A stretch of 33,317 nucleotides of DNA, from NCBI GenBank assembly GCA_041642035.1, contig JBEPXC010000012.1, positions 1 through 33,317 of the forward strand. Reading direction: 5' to 3'. The notes below the pieces were generated by a model that saw only the letters and a program-made list of their open reading frames with translations, ran no database searches and was not told where the DNA came from. Shown here piece after piece: positions 16,471 through 25,028 of the stretch. Both the position numbers and the translations under genes were made by a program. Position 1 is the stretch's first letter. Every line of letters begins with the position of its first letter. This stretch comes from SKVR01 sp041642035 (GTDB taxonomy: Bacteria > Bacteroidota > Bacteroidia > Bacteroidales > UBA7960).

Positions 16471-19032
16471 ATGAAAAAAACAATCTTTTTTTTGCCGTTT
16501 ACACTCTTGTTCAACATTTCACTAACCCTAATGGCAAACGATCCTCCTGTTGCTTCCATCGTATTCTCAAACCCTGTTGAAGAAAATAATATTTCACTGG
16601 TTGTGAATACCAATACGGGTGCCGAAGCCTATACGGAAATGACCAATAAGGACGGTAAAAGTTGCCTGTTCGTTCCTTCGTCTAAGTATGCTTACTTTCG
16701 CGTAAATGATGCCACCATCACCCTAAACGACCACAACCTGATTGTTGAAGTCACCTATTTTGATGAAGGGAATAGTTCTCTTGCATTACAGTATAATGCA
16801 ACCAATGGGGTCAACTATGAAAGGCAAAGTTTCAATAAGACCAATTCAAATACATGGATCACAGTTAAGATTGGAATAAGTAATGCCTCATTTCGCAATG
16901 CCCAGAATAATCAAGCTGATTTCAGGATAAATTCAAATAATTACATAAGGAGTATTTCTATATCCAAAGGTATAATGGATCCGGAGGCAGAAGAAGTTCC
17001 GGTTACTCAGGGAAGTTCTTATTCCGAGTTTAAAGGCAAATCGGTTGCTGGTTACCAGGCCTGGTTTACGGCAAGTGAAACAAATTCAGACTGGGTTCAC
17101 TGGCCAAAGGGGGGCGGACAAAGGCCTGAAAAAGGGAACTCTTCATTTGAAATCTATCCTGATCTAACAGATTATGATCCAGGGGAGCTTTATCAGACAG
17201 GATTTGCCGACCTGGGCAATGGAGAACCTGCCAGCTTGTTTTCTTCCATAGACGTCATTGACACCCATTTTGAATGGATGAAGAATGCCAAAATTGACGG
17301 AATTGCCCTTCAACGGTTTATTGGTGACAATCCTTATCCTATTTCCTATTCTCCTGTATCGAAACTGAGCAGGGTAAAAGCCGCAGCAGAAGAAAATGAA
17401 AAGATTTTTTATATCTGCTATGATATGTCATCAGGAAAGGATGAGAATGCCTGGGTGGAAAGCATCAAGTTTGACTGGGTTTTCAATATAGAACAGACCA
17501 ATACCCTTACCTCGTCTCCTGCTTATGCTACGGTAGATGGCAAACCGGTGGTTCAAATTTGGGGTCCCGGTTTTACCTCCAGGGCTGGCAATGCTGCCGG
17601 AGCCATTGAGCTGATAGAGTTTCTGAAGAGTCGCGGCTGCTATGTCATTGGAGGCGTTCCTACAAATTGGAGAACGGAATCGGGAGACTCAAAGCCAGGA
17701 TTCATGACAGTTTATCAGTCATATGATATGATTTCGCCCTGGACCCCGGGCCGGTACAGAAACATCTCAGGCGTTGATCAATTTAAAGACAATTACCTGG
17801 TTCCGGATAAAGAATTTTGTGATGCCAATCAAATGGACTACATGCCGGTGCTGTTCCCAGGTTTCGCATGGTCAACCTGGAAAGATGGTGAACCCAACTC
17901 CTATCCGCGACTTGCGGGTGAATTTCTCTGGCGTCAGGCGTATAACATTGTTGAAAGCGGTATCGGACAAATGTATTTTGCCATGTTTGACGAATACGAT
18001 GAGGGTACTGCCATCATGAAAGCAGCTACCGACTGGAGCATGATACCCACCGATCAGTACTTTCTGACTTTAAGTGCAGATGGAATCTGGGTGGCATCCG
18101 ATTTCTATCTGCGTTTGGCTGGTGCTGCCACCCAAATGGCCAAAGGTGATAATACTCCTTCTCCATCCTTTTCCATTCCTTACTCCCTGGGGCCGGTTTA
18201 TTATCGCAATAGCTTTGAAAAACGATATACAGAATATCTGGAAAAAAATACGGATATTGTACGTAGCGGTTTTTTCAATATTGACCCTTGCTTTTATAAT
18301 GCAGAGTTGCTCAATAACAGTTCTGTTGTTTCGGCTATATGTGAAATAGAAGAAAATGTTCCTAATGCTAAAAACGGTCATTATGCGGTTAAGGTATCGG
18401 GAAATCCAAATTCATCAAGCAGTGCAAGCTTTGACTATAAAATTGCAGAGGTGAAAATTCCGGTTGTCGAAAATATGAAGCTAAGTTTTTGCAAGAAAAC
18501 CGTGGATGAGCTGGGACGATTTGTTACGGTTGATTTGCTGTTTGCTTCCGGCAAACGATTAAGTCAGTTAAATGCCTACACCGATCAAAATGGTAGCAGT
18601 ATGCATCCTTCAACCGGTCATGGAACACCTGGCCATGGCTATGAACAGTTTGTCTGTGAGATTGGTAAAGGGGAGCTCGTAAACGACAGCATTACAGCAA
18701 TTATCTTTTCCTATAACAAGGCGGCAACATCAGGTTCTTTTACAGCTTATCTGGACGATGTTTTAATCACCACAGGGGATATTTCATCTTCTGTGAGAGA
18801 TTATTGGGTTTCAGAACAAAGAAACCGGATATATTTTTCGGGCAATACTTTGCATTTTAACGACACTCCAATTCATTCACAGGTTACCATTTACAATATT
18901 TCTGGTGTGGCATTAAAATCATTTAAGCTGGAGAGCTCGCAGATTCCTGTTCAATTGCCTTTTGGTGTTTACGTGGTCACCACAGAATCGGAGGGTAATT
19001 TTTATGCGCAGAAAATTTTCATCACACAGTAG
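16471..19032 (+). CDS. GH71/99-like putative endo-alpha-mannanase with T9SS sorting domain
   Basis: 853 residues: signal peptide (about 1-22), an N-terminal beta-sandwich (about 28-168, carbohydrate-binding-like), then a TIM-barrel region from V-A-G-Y-Q-A-W-F (192-199) to about 560. This opening, the Y-M-P-V-L-F-P-G-F-A-W-S block (457-468) and M-F-D-E-Y-D-E-G-T (505-513) mark the GH71/99-like group. E508 and E511 keep the E-x-x-E-G-T spacing of the GH99 catalytic pair. A second beta domain (about 575-775) and a T9SS type A-like sorting domain (about 785-853) follow, so it should be surface-displayed. GH99 enzymes are endo-alpha-1,2-mannosidases/mannanases, which suits a locus with five GH92 genes. 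Similar bacterial proteins are often loosely annotated, so the exact activity remains inferred. A probable terminator follows. Confidence 0.85.
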   Translation: MKKTIFFLPFTLLFNISLTLMANDPPVASIVFSNPVEENNISLVVNTNTGAEAYTEMTNKDGKSCLFVPSSKYAYFRVNDATITLNDHNLIVEVTYFDEGNSSLALQYNATNGVNYERQSFNKTNSNTWITVKIGISNASFRNAQNNQADFRINSNNYIRSISISKGIMDPEAEEVPVTQGSSYSEFKGKSVAGYQAWFTASETNSDWVHWPKGGGQRPEKGNSSFEIYPDLTDYDPGELYQTGFADLGNGEPASLFSSIDVIDTHFEWMKNAKIDGIALQRFIGDNPYPISYSPVSKLSRVKAAAEENEKIFYICYDMSSGKDENAWVESIKFDWVFNIEQTNTLTSSPAYATVDGKPVVQIWGPGFTSRAGNAAGAIELIEFLKSRGCYVIGGVPTNWRTESGDSKPGFMTVYQSYDMISPWTPGRYRNISGVDQFKDNYLVPDKEFCDANQMDYMPVLFPGFAWSTWKDGEPNSYPRLAGEFLWRQAYNIVESGIGQMYFAMFDEYDEGTAIMKAATDWSMIPTDQYFLTLSADGIWVASDFYLRLAGAATQMAKGDNTPSPSFSIPYSLGPVYYRNSFEKRYTEYLEKNTDIVRSGFFNIDPCFYNAELLNNSSVVSAICEIEENVPNAKNGHYAVKVSGNPNSSSSASFDYKIAEVKIPVVENMKLSFCKKTVDELGRFVTVDLLFASGKRLSQLNAYTDQNGSSMHPSTGHGTPGHGYEQFVCEIGKGELVNDSITAIIFSYNKAATSGSFTAYLDDVLITTGDISSSVRDYWVSEQRNRIYFSGNTLHFNDTPIHSQVTIYNISGVALKSFKLESSQIPVQLPFGVYVVTTESEGNFYAQKIFITQ

Positions 19033-19049
19033 TTTAGGTTAACCATTAG

Positions 19050-19100
19050 GGAAGGCAGCTATTTGATTGTTGTAATACCAGATCAAAGGCCTTCCTTTTT
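19050..19100 (+). terminator. Probable intrinsic terminator after region A
   Basis: GGAAGGC (19050-19056) pairs with GCCTTCC (19089-19095) and is followed directly by TTTTT (19096-19100). The stem is 7 bp with a long 32-base loop, so strength is uncertain. Its position, 18 bp after the stop of the GH71/99-like gene and before a long non-coding stretch, fits the end of the first transcription unit. Confidence 0.5.
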
Positions 19101-19171
19101 ACGGCTGTTCAAAGCAACTATATCTGCCATGTATGGCTAATTGCTTTTTCCCATGCTATATCCTTAGCCCT

Positions 19172-19243
19172 ACCATCCTCGGACTTAAACCGTATTTAAA
19201 CCGTAAAATTACGGTTTAAATACGGTTTAAGTCTGGAGATGGT
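19172..19243. promoter_or_regulatory. Nested inverted/direct repeat: four TTAAACCGTA boxes, candidate SARP operator
   Basis: Two perfect 25-bp arms (19182-19206 and 19209-19233) are separated by AA. Each arm holds two direct copies of TTAAACCGTA: at 19185-19194 and 19196-19205 on the + strand, and at 19210-19219 and 19221-19230 as the complement TACGGTTTAA. The copies within an arm repeat every 11 bp. Flanking bases continue the pairing with mismatches out to 19172/19243. No T-run follows, so it is a poor terminator. SARP/OmpR-type domains are known to bind direct repeats with 11-bp spacing, and the next gene encodes such a domain, so autoregulation is a reasonable inference. A cruciform or small mobile remnant is the alternative. 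Confidence 0.6.
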
Positions 19244-19381
19244 CAGCGATTGATCCGAAGGATTCACTATGAAGATCTTGACCCTTCTTTTAGAACAAAT
19301 ATATCAATACATGATGAGATGAATCTGAAATTCAGCTGCAAAGAATAAAGCTTTTCTTAATGAAGGTTTGCCAAATTAAGC

Positions 19382-19389
19382 TATATTTG
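19382..19389 (+). promoter_or_regulatory. Possible Bacteroidota -7 box (TATATTTG) for the regulator
   Basis: TATATTTG matches the Bacteroidota -7 consensus TAnnTTTG. No TTTG lies at the usual distance upstream; the nearest, at 19367-19370, is only 11 bp away. A start just downstream would give a leader of roughly 180 bases before the ATG at 19580. Confidence 0.3.
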
Positions 19390-19579
19390 TGATTGGTTAT
19401 TTGTCTGAACACAAGCACAGGCCTGTTGTATTGCAGGCAGGTTAAATATCAAATCACGAAAGATTTGAATAAGCTGAGAGCGTTGCTTTTTAAAGCCTGA
19501 TAGATTCAAGCAGACAAGAGAAAATGTTGGTAGATATGCAATTAAGTGAATATGTAAGAATAAAATTTTTCAAATATAC

Positions 19580-22162
19580 ATGAGCCTGTTAAGTAGTGTA
19601 ATAAAAAGGGATTTTTTTAAATATATTTTTATTACTGCTGTTCTATGGAGTTTCTCTGGTGTTGAACTTTCAGCTCAACCAGATTTGGTTTCCGGGCTTT
19701 ATTTTTCTTCTCATGAGGTGGTTATGGATAAACGTACCTCCCTGGATCTTACCCCTGAAAAACCCTTTTTGCTTCGCAATGGATTGATGCTTGATTTTGA
19801 TGCCAGTTTTAGGCGAGATGATGGCTATTATGGTTATATTTTCAGAGTGATTGGCGATGGAGAAACCAATATTGATTTGGTTGCTAATCTGGCATCACCG
19901 GTAGCTAATTTTTGGCTTGTTGTAGGCGACCAGGTTTTGGTCTCCTATGAATGGAGTGATATTCCCAATGGAGCGTATGACCGATGGTTAAATATAAAAG
20001 TGGATATAGATTCTGAAAATTCCACCCTCGGGATTTCTTTCAATGGTTTGAAAAAGGAGGTCAATATTGAAGAAATCAAGGGATTAAAAGAATTCGACGT
20101 TATTTTTGGTGCAAACAGAACCAAAACTTTTTTCAGTACCGATGTATGCCCCATGTCTTTAAAAGACATTCGTGTATTCGATTCTGAAGGAGCGGCTTTC
20201 CGACATTGGAAATTGTCTAAGCATGGCAGAGAGAATTTTATTTTCGATGAGGTAGAGAACGCCAAAGCTTATGTTGCAAATCCTGAATGGTTTATCGACA
20301 GACATATTAAATGGCGGAAAAGGAAAACCATTGCTGTTGATCCTTTATTGGGTATTTCTCATGATACAAAAGATGGCAGCGTATTTTTTGCAGAACAGAA
20401 CAATGTATACGTCTTAGATACCGAGACATGGCTTATAGATTCTATTGCTTATAAAAGTGGGCAACCCTATCAGAGTTTGTTGGAAAAACCTTTAATTTAT
20501 AATGCATACACCAATGAATTATGGTCCTATAATTTCAGCAATCCTATAATCAATAGATTTGATTTTAGGACAAGAGAATGGAGTAGCGATGAGCTTCTGG
20601 AGTCTGAACTAGCCTATATACATCATAACAGCTTTATTTCACCACTTGATAGTACCCTTCTTACCATCCTGGGGTATGGGTTTTATAGTTATAAAGCTGA
20701 TGTAATCCATTTTGATCCCGATAAAGCGTTGTTAGAGAAAATCGACAGAAGTGATCAGATCGAACCCCGGTATTTAAGTAGCACGGGTTTTATGAATGAT
20801 CAAACCGTTCTTGTTTTTGGGGGATATGGAAATAAAAGCGGGCGACAGGAGCTATCTCCCCGGTTTTTTAATGATTTATTTGCTTTCAATATAGAAGATT
20901 TTTCATTTGAAAAACTTTGGACCTTAGAAACGCCCACAGAACCATTTGTGCCTGGTGAAAATCTGGTTTATAATAATGAGACGAATACTTTTTATACCCT
21001 GGTTTATAATAATCTTAAATTCGAAACCAACCTTCAACTCGCGCAGGTTCATGTTGAGGAACCTCAAATGCACTTGTATAGTGAGACCATCCCTTTCAAA
21101 TTTCTGGATACAAAATCCTGGGTAAATCTTTTTCTGAACCCACAAACATCTGAGCTGGTAGCGATAACCACGCACGATTCTGAGATATCAGTGTATACCT
21201 TAGCTTATCCTCCTTTAGAGTCGCATGAGGTATTTCAGGACTTTGAAGAAGAAGATCTTTTAGCCAGACAGTGGGTCTATATTGTAATGATTATTTTGAT
21301 AGCTTTTTCTGTTGGGTATTTAGTGATAAGGCATAAAAAGCAAATAAAAAAACTTCGCCAGCGGGCAAAGAAGAAAAAGGTGCAGACTTATTCTCAACGG
21401 TTGAATATTGACAGGGCCGAGAGAATAAAAAAATCTTCCATATTATTAATTGGTGGATTTCAAATTTTTGATTCCAAAGGCAATGATATTACACCCGACT
21501 TTTCTCCTAAAATGAAGGAGCTGTTTTTATTCGTTTTTTTAAAGACCATAAAAAATGAGAGAGGGGTTGCATCATTGAAAATTGATGAGAACATCTGGGG
21601 TGATAAGTCAGAAAAGAGTGCTATAAACAACAGAAATGTCAATATTAGTAAATTGAGACAGTCTCTGGAGAAGATTGGTGATGTAAAAGTTTTGTGTGAG
21701 AATTCATTTTGGAAAATTGAGCTGCCCGATTCGGTTTATTGCGACTACCTGGAAGTGATTAAGATCATTGATGATAAGAATGAAGTGGAGATTGGCGAAG
21801 AGCAATTAATCCGATTGATTGGATTACTTCGCGGCGGTGAATTTCTGGCCAATATGAACGCATACTGGACAGATCAGTTTAAGGCTGATTTTGCAGATAA
21901 AGTGATTGATTTTATCATAAGTTTAAAGGAATCTCCTGTTTTTCAGAATAATATCAATATCCAGCTTGGATTAATTGATTGTCTTTTTGTTTATGCCCCA
22001 TTAAATGAATTCGCGCTCATTGAAAAATGCCGGATATTAAACGATTTAGGAAAAAGAAGCTCTGCAAAGAATGTTTACGATACCTTCTGCACCCTATATG
22101 AAGAAGTTCTTGGCGAAAAGTTTTCTATTTCATTTAAAGACTTATTAAAGAAGGATCATTAG
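19580..22162 (+). CDS. One-piece transmembrane regulator: signal peptide, LamG-like and propeller-like sensor, TM helix, SARP/BTAD DNA-binding domain
   Basis: 860 residues. A signal peptide (about 1-32) leads to a concanavalin/LamG-like beta-sandwich (about 38-215; R-W-L-N-I-K-V-D-I and a D-I-R-V-F edge strand). A repeated beta region resembling a Kelch/galactose-oxidase propeller follows (about 250-545; L-V-F-G-G-Y-G-N-K at 411-419). A single TM helix (about 565-583) and a highly basic juxtamembrane segment (584-600) set the orientation: sensor in the periplasm, C-terminus in the cytoplasm. Residues about 620-715 fit a SARP/OmpR winged helix (L-L-I-G-G-F-Q-I-F, F-S-P-K-M-K-E-L, N-V-N-I-S-K-L-R-Q-S-L), followed by a BTAD-like helical region to 860. 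It is the only regulator here and the likely switch for both flanking gene groups. There is no kinase or receiver domain, so it is not a hybrid two-component system. The ligand is unknown; a mannan oligosaccharide is a guess from the LamG-like fold. Confidence 0.8.
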   Translation: MSLLSSVIKRDFFKYIFITAVLWSFSGVELSAQPDLVSGLYFSSHEVVMDKRTSLDLTPEKPFLLRNGLMLDFDASFRRDDGYYGYIFRVIGDGETNIDLVANLASPVANFWLVVGDQVLVSYEWSDIPNGAYDRWLNIKVDIDSENSTLGISFNGLKKEVNIEEIKGLKEFDVIFGANRTKTFFSTDVCPMSLKDIRVFDSEGAAFRHWKLSKHGRENFIFDEVENAKAYVANPEWFIDRHIKWRKRKTIAVDPLLGISHDTKDGSVFFAEQNNVYVLDTETWLIDSIAYKSGQPYQSLLEKPLIYNAYTNELWSYNFSNPIINRFDFRTREWSSDELLESELAYIHHNSFISPLDSTLLTILGYGFYSYKADVIHFDPDKALLEKIDRSDQIEPRYLSSTGFMNDQTVLVFGGYGNKSGRQELSPRFFNDLFAFNIEDFSFEKLWTLETPTEPFVPGENLVYNNETNTFYTLVYNNLKFETNLQLAQVHVEEPQMHLYSETIPFKFLDTKSWVNLFLNPQTSELVAITTHDSEISVYTLAYPPLESHEVFQDFEEEDLLARQWVYIVMIILIAFSVGYLVIRHKKQIKKLRQRAKKKKVQTYSQRLNIDRAERIKKSSILLIGGFQIFDSKGNDITPDFSPKMKELFLFVFLKTIKNERGVASLKIDENIWGDKSEKSAINNRNVNISKLRQSLEKIGDVKVLCENSFWKIELPDSVYCDYLEVIKIIDDKNEVEIGEEQLIRLIGLLRGGEFLANMNAYWTDQFKADFADKVIDFIISLKESPVFQNNINIQLGLIDCLFVYAPLNEFALIEKCRILNDLGKRSSAKNVYDTFCTLYEEVLGEKFSISFKDLLKKDH

Positions 22163-22458
22163 CCTTTTCTTTTTTAAGAGAATTCAATCGTGGTAAGCTT
22201 TATAAGCAGAACTAAGGTTTGCCAACTGTTACCTACCGTCTTCCCCTTGCTTTTCCGTTGAATCAACATGTAAAGGTTTTTTGTAATGGCCGGAATCGGG
22301 CATTATCAAAAATGTTTTTAATCCATCAATCCAGCCCTTCTTTGGAATCAGGCTGGAGGAAAATTTATTGGGAAATGATGACTCTTTCCGTATAATGTTT
22401 ACCCCCCTTAAAAACCCTTCTTGCTTTCAGTTTAGATCTTTTTCAACAAGATGGTGTG

Positions 22459-22481
22459 CAGAAATGATAATTTCTGTTTTT
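22459..22481 (+). terminator. Probable intrinsic terminator after the regulator
   Basis: CAGAAAT (22459-22465) pairs with ATTTCTG (22470-22476) across the loop GATA and is followed by TTTTT, with more T-rich sequence to 22496. The stem is AT-rich and so of modest strength. It is placed well to end the regulator transcript upstream of the region C promoter. Confidence 0.45.
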
Positions 22482-22539
22482 GTTGTGTTTTTTTTTACAG
22501 AAAAATGAAAATTAATCAAATATTATGTAAGAATTATGT

Positions 22540-22590
22540 GGGTATTAATTTGTGATTATGTCATGGATTAATACCCCTGGGGTAGTTTTG
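22540..22590 (+). promoter_or_regulatory. Candidate promoter with overlapping inverted repeats (operator-like)
   Basis: GGGTATTAAT (22540-22549) and its exact complement ATTAATACCC (22567-22576) are 17 bp apart. The right arm overlaps a second palindrome, TACCCC-T-GGGGTA (22572-22584), whose end overlaps TAGTTTTG (22583-22590), a match to the Bacteroidota -7 consensus TAnnTTTG. No good -33 TTTG is present, which would suit an activator-dependent promoter. Transcription from here would give a leader of about 130 bases before the GH92 gene at 22731. Confidence 0.45.
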
Positions 22591-22730
22591 AGCATTATTT
22601 CCAGTAAAACATTTTATTTTCTTTTTATTGATGATTGAATTATCCTTTTGACTTTTATGCTTAACAAATGGCAAAAAAGTGGTTAAAAAGTGACTGTATG
22701 AAATTCTATACTATAAAATCAATGTAATTT

Positions 22731-25028
22731 ATGAAGATTCGACTATACCATTATTGCTTTGCCCTGGTGTTTTGGTTTTTTTGCGCCTGTTCATTTGTAC
22801 CCTATGCTGATCATGAAATAAAAACAGAGAATCCGGTTGATTTTGTAAACCCTTATATGGGAAATATAAGCCATTTGCTGGTGCCTACCTATCCCACGAT
22901 ACACTTGCCAAACAGTATGCTAAGGGTTTATCCGGAGCGCCGGGATTTTACGGGTGATCAATTGCATGGACTGCCTTTGATGACGACCAGTCATCGGGGA
23001 AGTTCAGCTTTTATATTAAGCCCTTTCCAGGGTGATGAGAGAAAAATGAAACCAGTGGTAAGTTCGGGTTATGATCGCGAGAGACTTACACCTTACTCGT
23101 ATTCGGTATACCTGGATGAGATGCAGGTACAGGTAAATTATGGATTATCGCATCAGTCTGCTATTTATGATATAGAGTTTGTAGATAAAGAGCAACCGGC
23201 CTATTTAATCCTAAACTCCAAAGAAGGGGAACTAAGGTGGGATGGAATGACCTTAAGTGGGTTTCAGTTATTGAAAAATGATACCAGGATTTTCTTGTTC
23301 CTGGTTCCTGATATCTTGCCTCAATCTGTACGTGCATTAGAAAACAACACCTTGGTGGGCGACCTGGATGCCGATGGCCATAACGCAACAATTGTTTTAA
23401 AATACCCAAAGGGAACCCCATCGTTAAAGCTGAAATATGGTGTTTCTTTCATAAGCGAGGCGCAAGCCAGAAAAAATCTGGAGCGGGAACTGGATGGACA
23501 GAATATTGATCAATTACATAAAGAGGGGCGAAGATTATGGAATTCAGCCCTGGGTAAAATTGATGTAAGTGGGGGTTCGGATGATGAAAAGACAATTTTT
23601 TATACTTCTCTTTACCGCTGCTATGAAAGACCTGTTTGTATTTCTGAGGATGGAAGATATTATAGTGCCTTTGATGGCAAGGTACACGATGATGAAGGAA
23701 TACCTTTTTATTCCGACGATTGGATATGGGATACTTACAGGGCGACACATCCATTAAGGGTTCTTCTGGAACCTGAACTTGAAACCCATATTATTCAGTC
23801 TTTTTTGCGCATGGCTGAACAAATGGATAATTTCTGGATGCCCACTTTCCCAGAGGTAACAGGCGATAGCCGACGAATGAATGCCAATCATGGAGTGGCA
23901 GTTATACTGGATTCTTACCGGAAAGGGCTTACAGGATTTGACCTGGAAAAGGCTTATAGAGCAAGTCGAAATGCCATAATGGAAAAAACCCTTGCACCAT
24001 GGTCTGATGCTCCTGCAGGAGAACTTGATGAATTTTATCATAAACATGGATATATCCCTGCATTAAAACCGGGCGAAGAAGAGCATATTCCTGAGGTGCA
24101 AGAGTTCGAAAAGAGACAACCCGTGCCTGTTACCCTTGGCACCTCCTACGATCAATGGTGTCTGGCGCAAATTGCCAGCGAACTGGGAATGGAAGAAGAA
24201 TATAAATATTTTTCTTCAAAGTCATATAACTATAGAAATTTATTCCATCCTGAAACCCATTTTTTTCATCCCAAAGATTCAAAAGGTGATTTTATTGAAC
24301 CCTTTGATTATCGATTCTCCGGAGGCCTGGGAGCACGGGAGTATTATGGGGAAAATAACGGATGGGTTTATCGATGGGATGTACAACATAATGTTGGCGA
24401 TCTTGTGGATCTGATGCAAGGACCTGAAAATTTCGTGGCCAATCTTGACTCTATGTTTGCTGAACCCCTGGGTGTAAACCTGAAGTATGGTTTTTTTGCG
24501 CAACTGCCTGATCATACAGGTAATGTAGGTCAGTTCTCTATGGCCAACGAACCATCATTACACATACCCTATCTTTATAATTATGCAGGTGCTCCGTGGA
24601 AAACACAAAAACGCATCAGGAAATTGCTCAATATGTGGTTTCGAAATGATCTGATGGGCATGCCCGGGGATGAGGATGGTGGCGGGATGTCGGCTTTTGT
24701 CGTCTTTTCGCAATTGGGTTTCTATCCTGTTACACCCGGTTTGCCCATGTATAACATTGGTAGTCCTACCTTCCAAAAGGCAAGTATTACATTACCCAAT
24801 GGTGAAGTCTTTGAAATTGTTGCCGAAAATTATTCTTCTGAGAATATATATATCCAGTCTGCAAATCTAAATGGTGAAATATGGACTAAGCCATGGTTCT
24901 CGCATTCAGATATCATTAAAGGTGGAAGATTGGTGCTGGAAATGGGAAAGTACCCAAACAAACAATGGGGAGCAGAGCCGGATGATGCACCTCCCTCTTA
25001 CTCAATGGAAAATAAAGAGATATTATAA
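22731..25028 (+). CDS. GH92-family glycosidase, divergent subgroup, first gene of second operon
   Basis: 765 residues. The hydrophobic N-terminus contains C-A-C (Cys18 and Cys20), either of which could be a lipidation site, so the protein is probably a lipoprotein. The catalytic half is intact: E541 in E-N-N-G-W, N-E-P-S-L-H (Glu607), G-D-E-D-G-G-G-M-S-A (646-655) and G-F-Y-P-V-T-P-G. The N-domain carries L-L-V-P-T-Y-P-T-I-H-L-P-N in place of the canonical H-G-H/P-F-G block, and S-H-R-G-S-S in place of G-Y-H-Y-S-D, as in the gene at 4625. The two also share a characteristic F-E-K-R-Q-P-V-P-V-T-L-G segment. It is encoded 76 bp upstream of the TonB-dependent receptor, so it is tied to import. 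Exo-alpha-mannosidase activity is likely but the linkage is unknown. Confidence 0.92.
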   Translation: MKIRLYHYCFALVFWFFCACSFVPYADHEIKTENPVDFVNPYMGNISHLLVPTYPTIHLPNSMLRVYPERRDFTGDQLHGLPLMTTSHRGSSAFILSPFQGDERKMKPVVSSGYDRERLTPYSYSVYLDEMQVQVNYGLSHQSAIYDIEFVDKEQPAYLILNSKEGELRWDGMTLSGFQLLKNDTRIFLFLVPDILPQSVRALENNTLVGDLDADGHNATIVLKYPKGTPSLKLKYGVSFISEAQARKNLERELDGQNIDQLHKEGRRLWNSALGKIDVSGGSDDEKTIFYTSLYRCYERPVCISEDGRYYSAFDGKVHDDEGIPFYSDDWIWDTYRATHPLRVLLEPELETHIIQSFLRMAEQMDNFWMPTFPEVTGDSRRMNANHGVAVILDSYRKGLTGFDLEKAYRASRNAIMEKTLAPWSDAPAGELDEFYHKHGYIPALKPGEEEHIPEVQEFEKRQPVPVTLGTSYDQWCLAQIASELGMEEEYKYFSSKSYNYRNLFHPETHFFHPKDSKGDFIEPFDYRFSGGLGAREYYGENNGWVYRWDVQHNVGDLVDLMQGPENFVANLDSMFAEPLGVNLKYGFFAQLPDHTGNVGQFSMANEPSLHIPYLYNYAGAPWKTQKRIRKLLNMWFRNDLMGMPGDEDGGGMSAFVVFSQLGFYPVTPGLPMYNIGSPTFQKASITLPNGEVFEIVAENYSSENIYIQSANLNGEIWTKPWFSHSDIIKGGRLVLEMGKYPNKQWGAEPDDAPPSYSMENKEIL

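Larger units (their letters stand above)
19033..19579. other. 547-bp non-coding region before the regulator gene
   Basis: No gene-like frame is seen on either strand. It holds the probable terminator near 19050-19100, a large nested inverted/direct repeat (19172-19243), a TATATTTG hexamer-type -7 candidate at 19382-19389, and about 190 bp of AT-rich leader before the regulator start. Its length and content suggest it is mainly the control region of the regulator gene. Confidence 0.6.
22163..22730. other. 568-bp non-coding region before the second GH92-led operon
   Basis: No convincing gene on either strand. It contains a short TCCAGCC/GGCTGGA hairpin (22330-22357), a probable terminator (22459-22481), an operator-like cluster of inverted repeats (22540-22584) overlapping a TAGTTTTG -7 candidate, and an AT-rich leader. 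It probably holds the 3' end of the regulator transcript and the promoter of region C. Confidence 0.6.

Noticed and set aside
6983..19079. Short TAATACC matches upstream of other genes (6983, 13405, 19073) as copies of the region C inverted-repeat half-site
   Set aside because: Seven AT-rich bases without a paired arm are expected by chance in spacers of this composition.
19172..19243. Large hairpin as the terminator of region A
   Set aside because: No T-run follows either arm, and a better terminator candidate lies at 19050-19100. The internal 11-bp direct repeats suggest protein binding instead.
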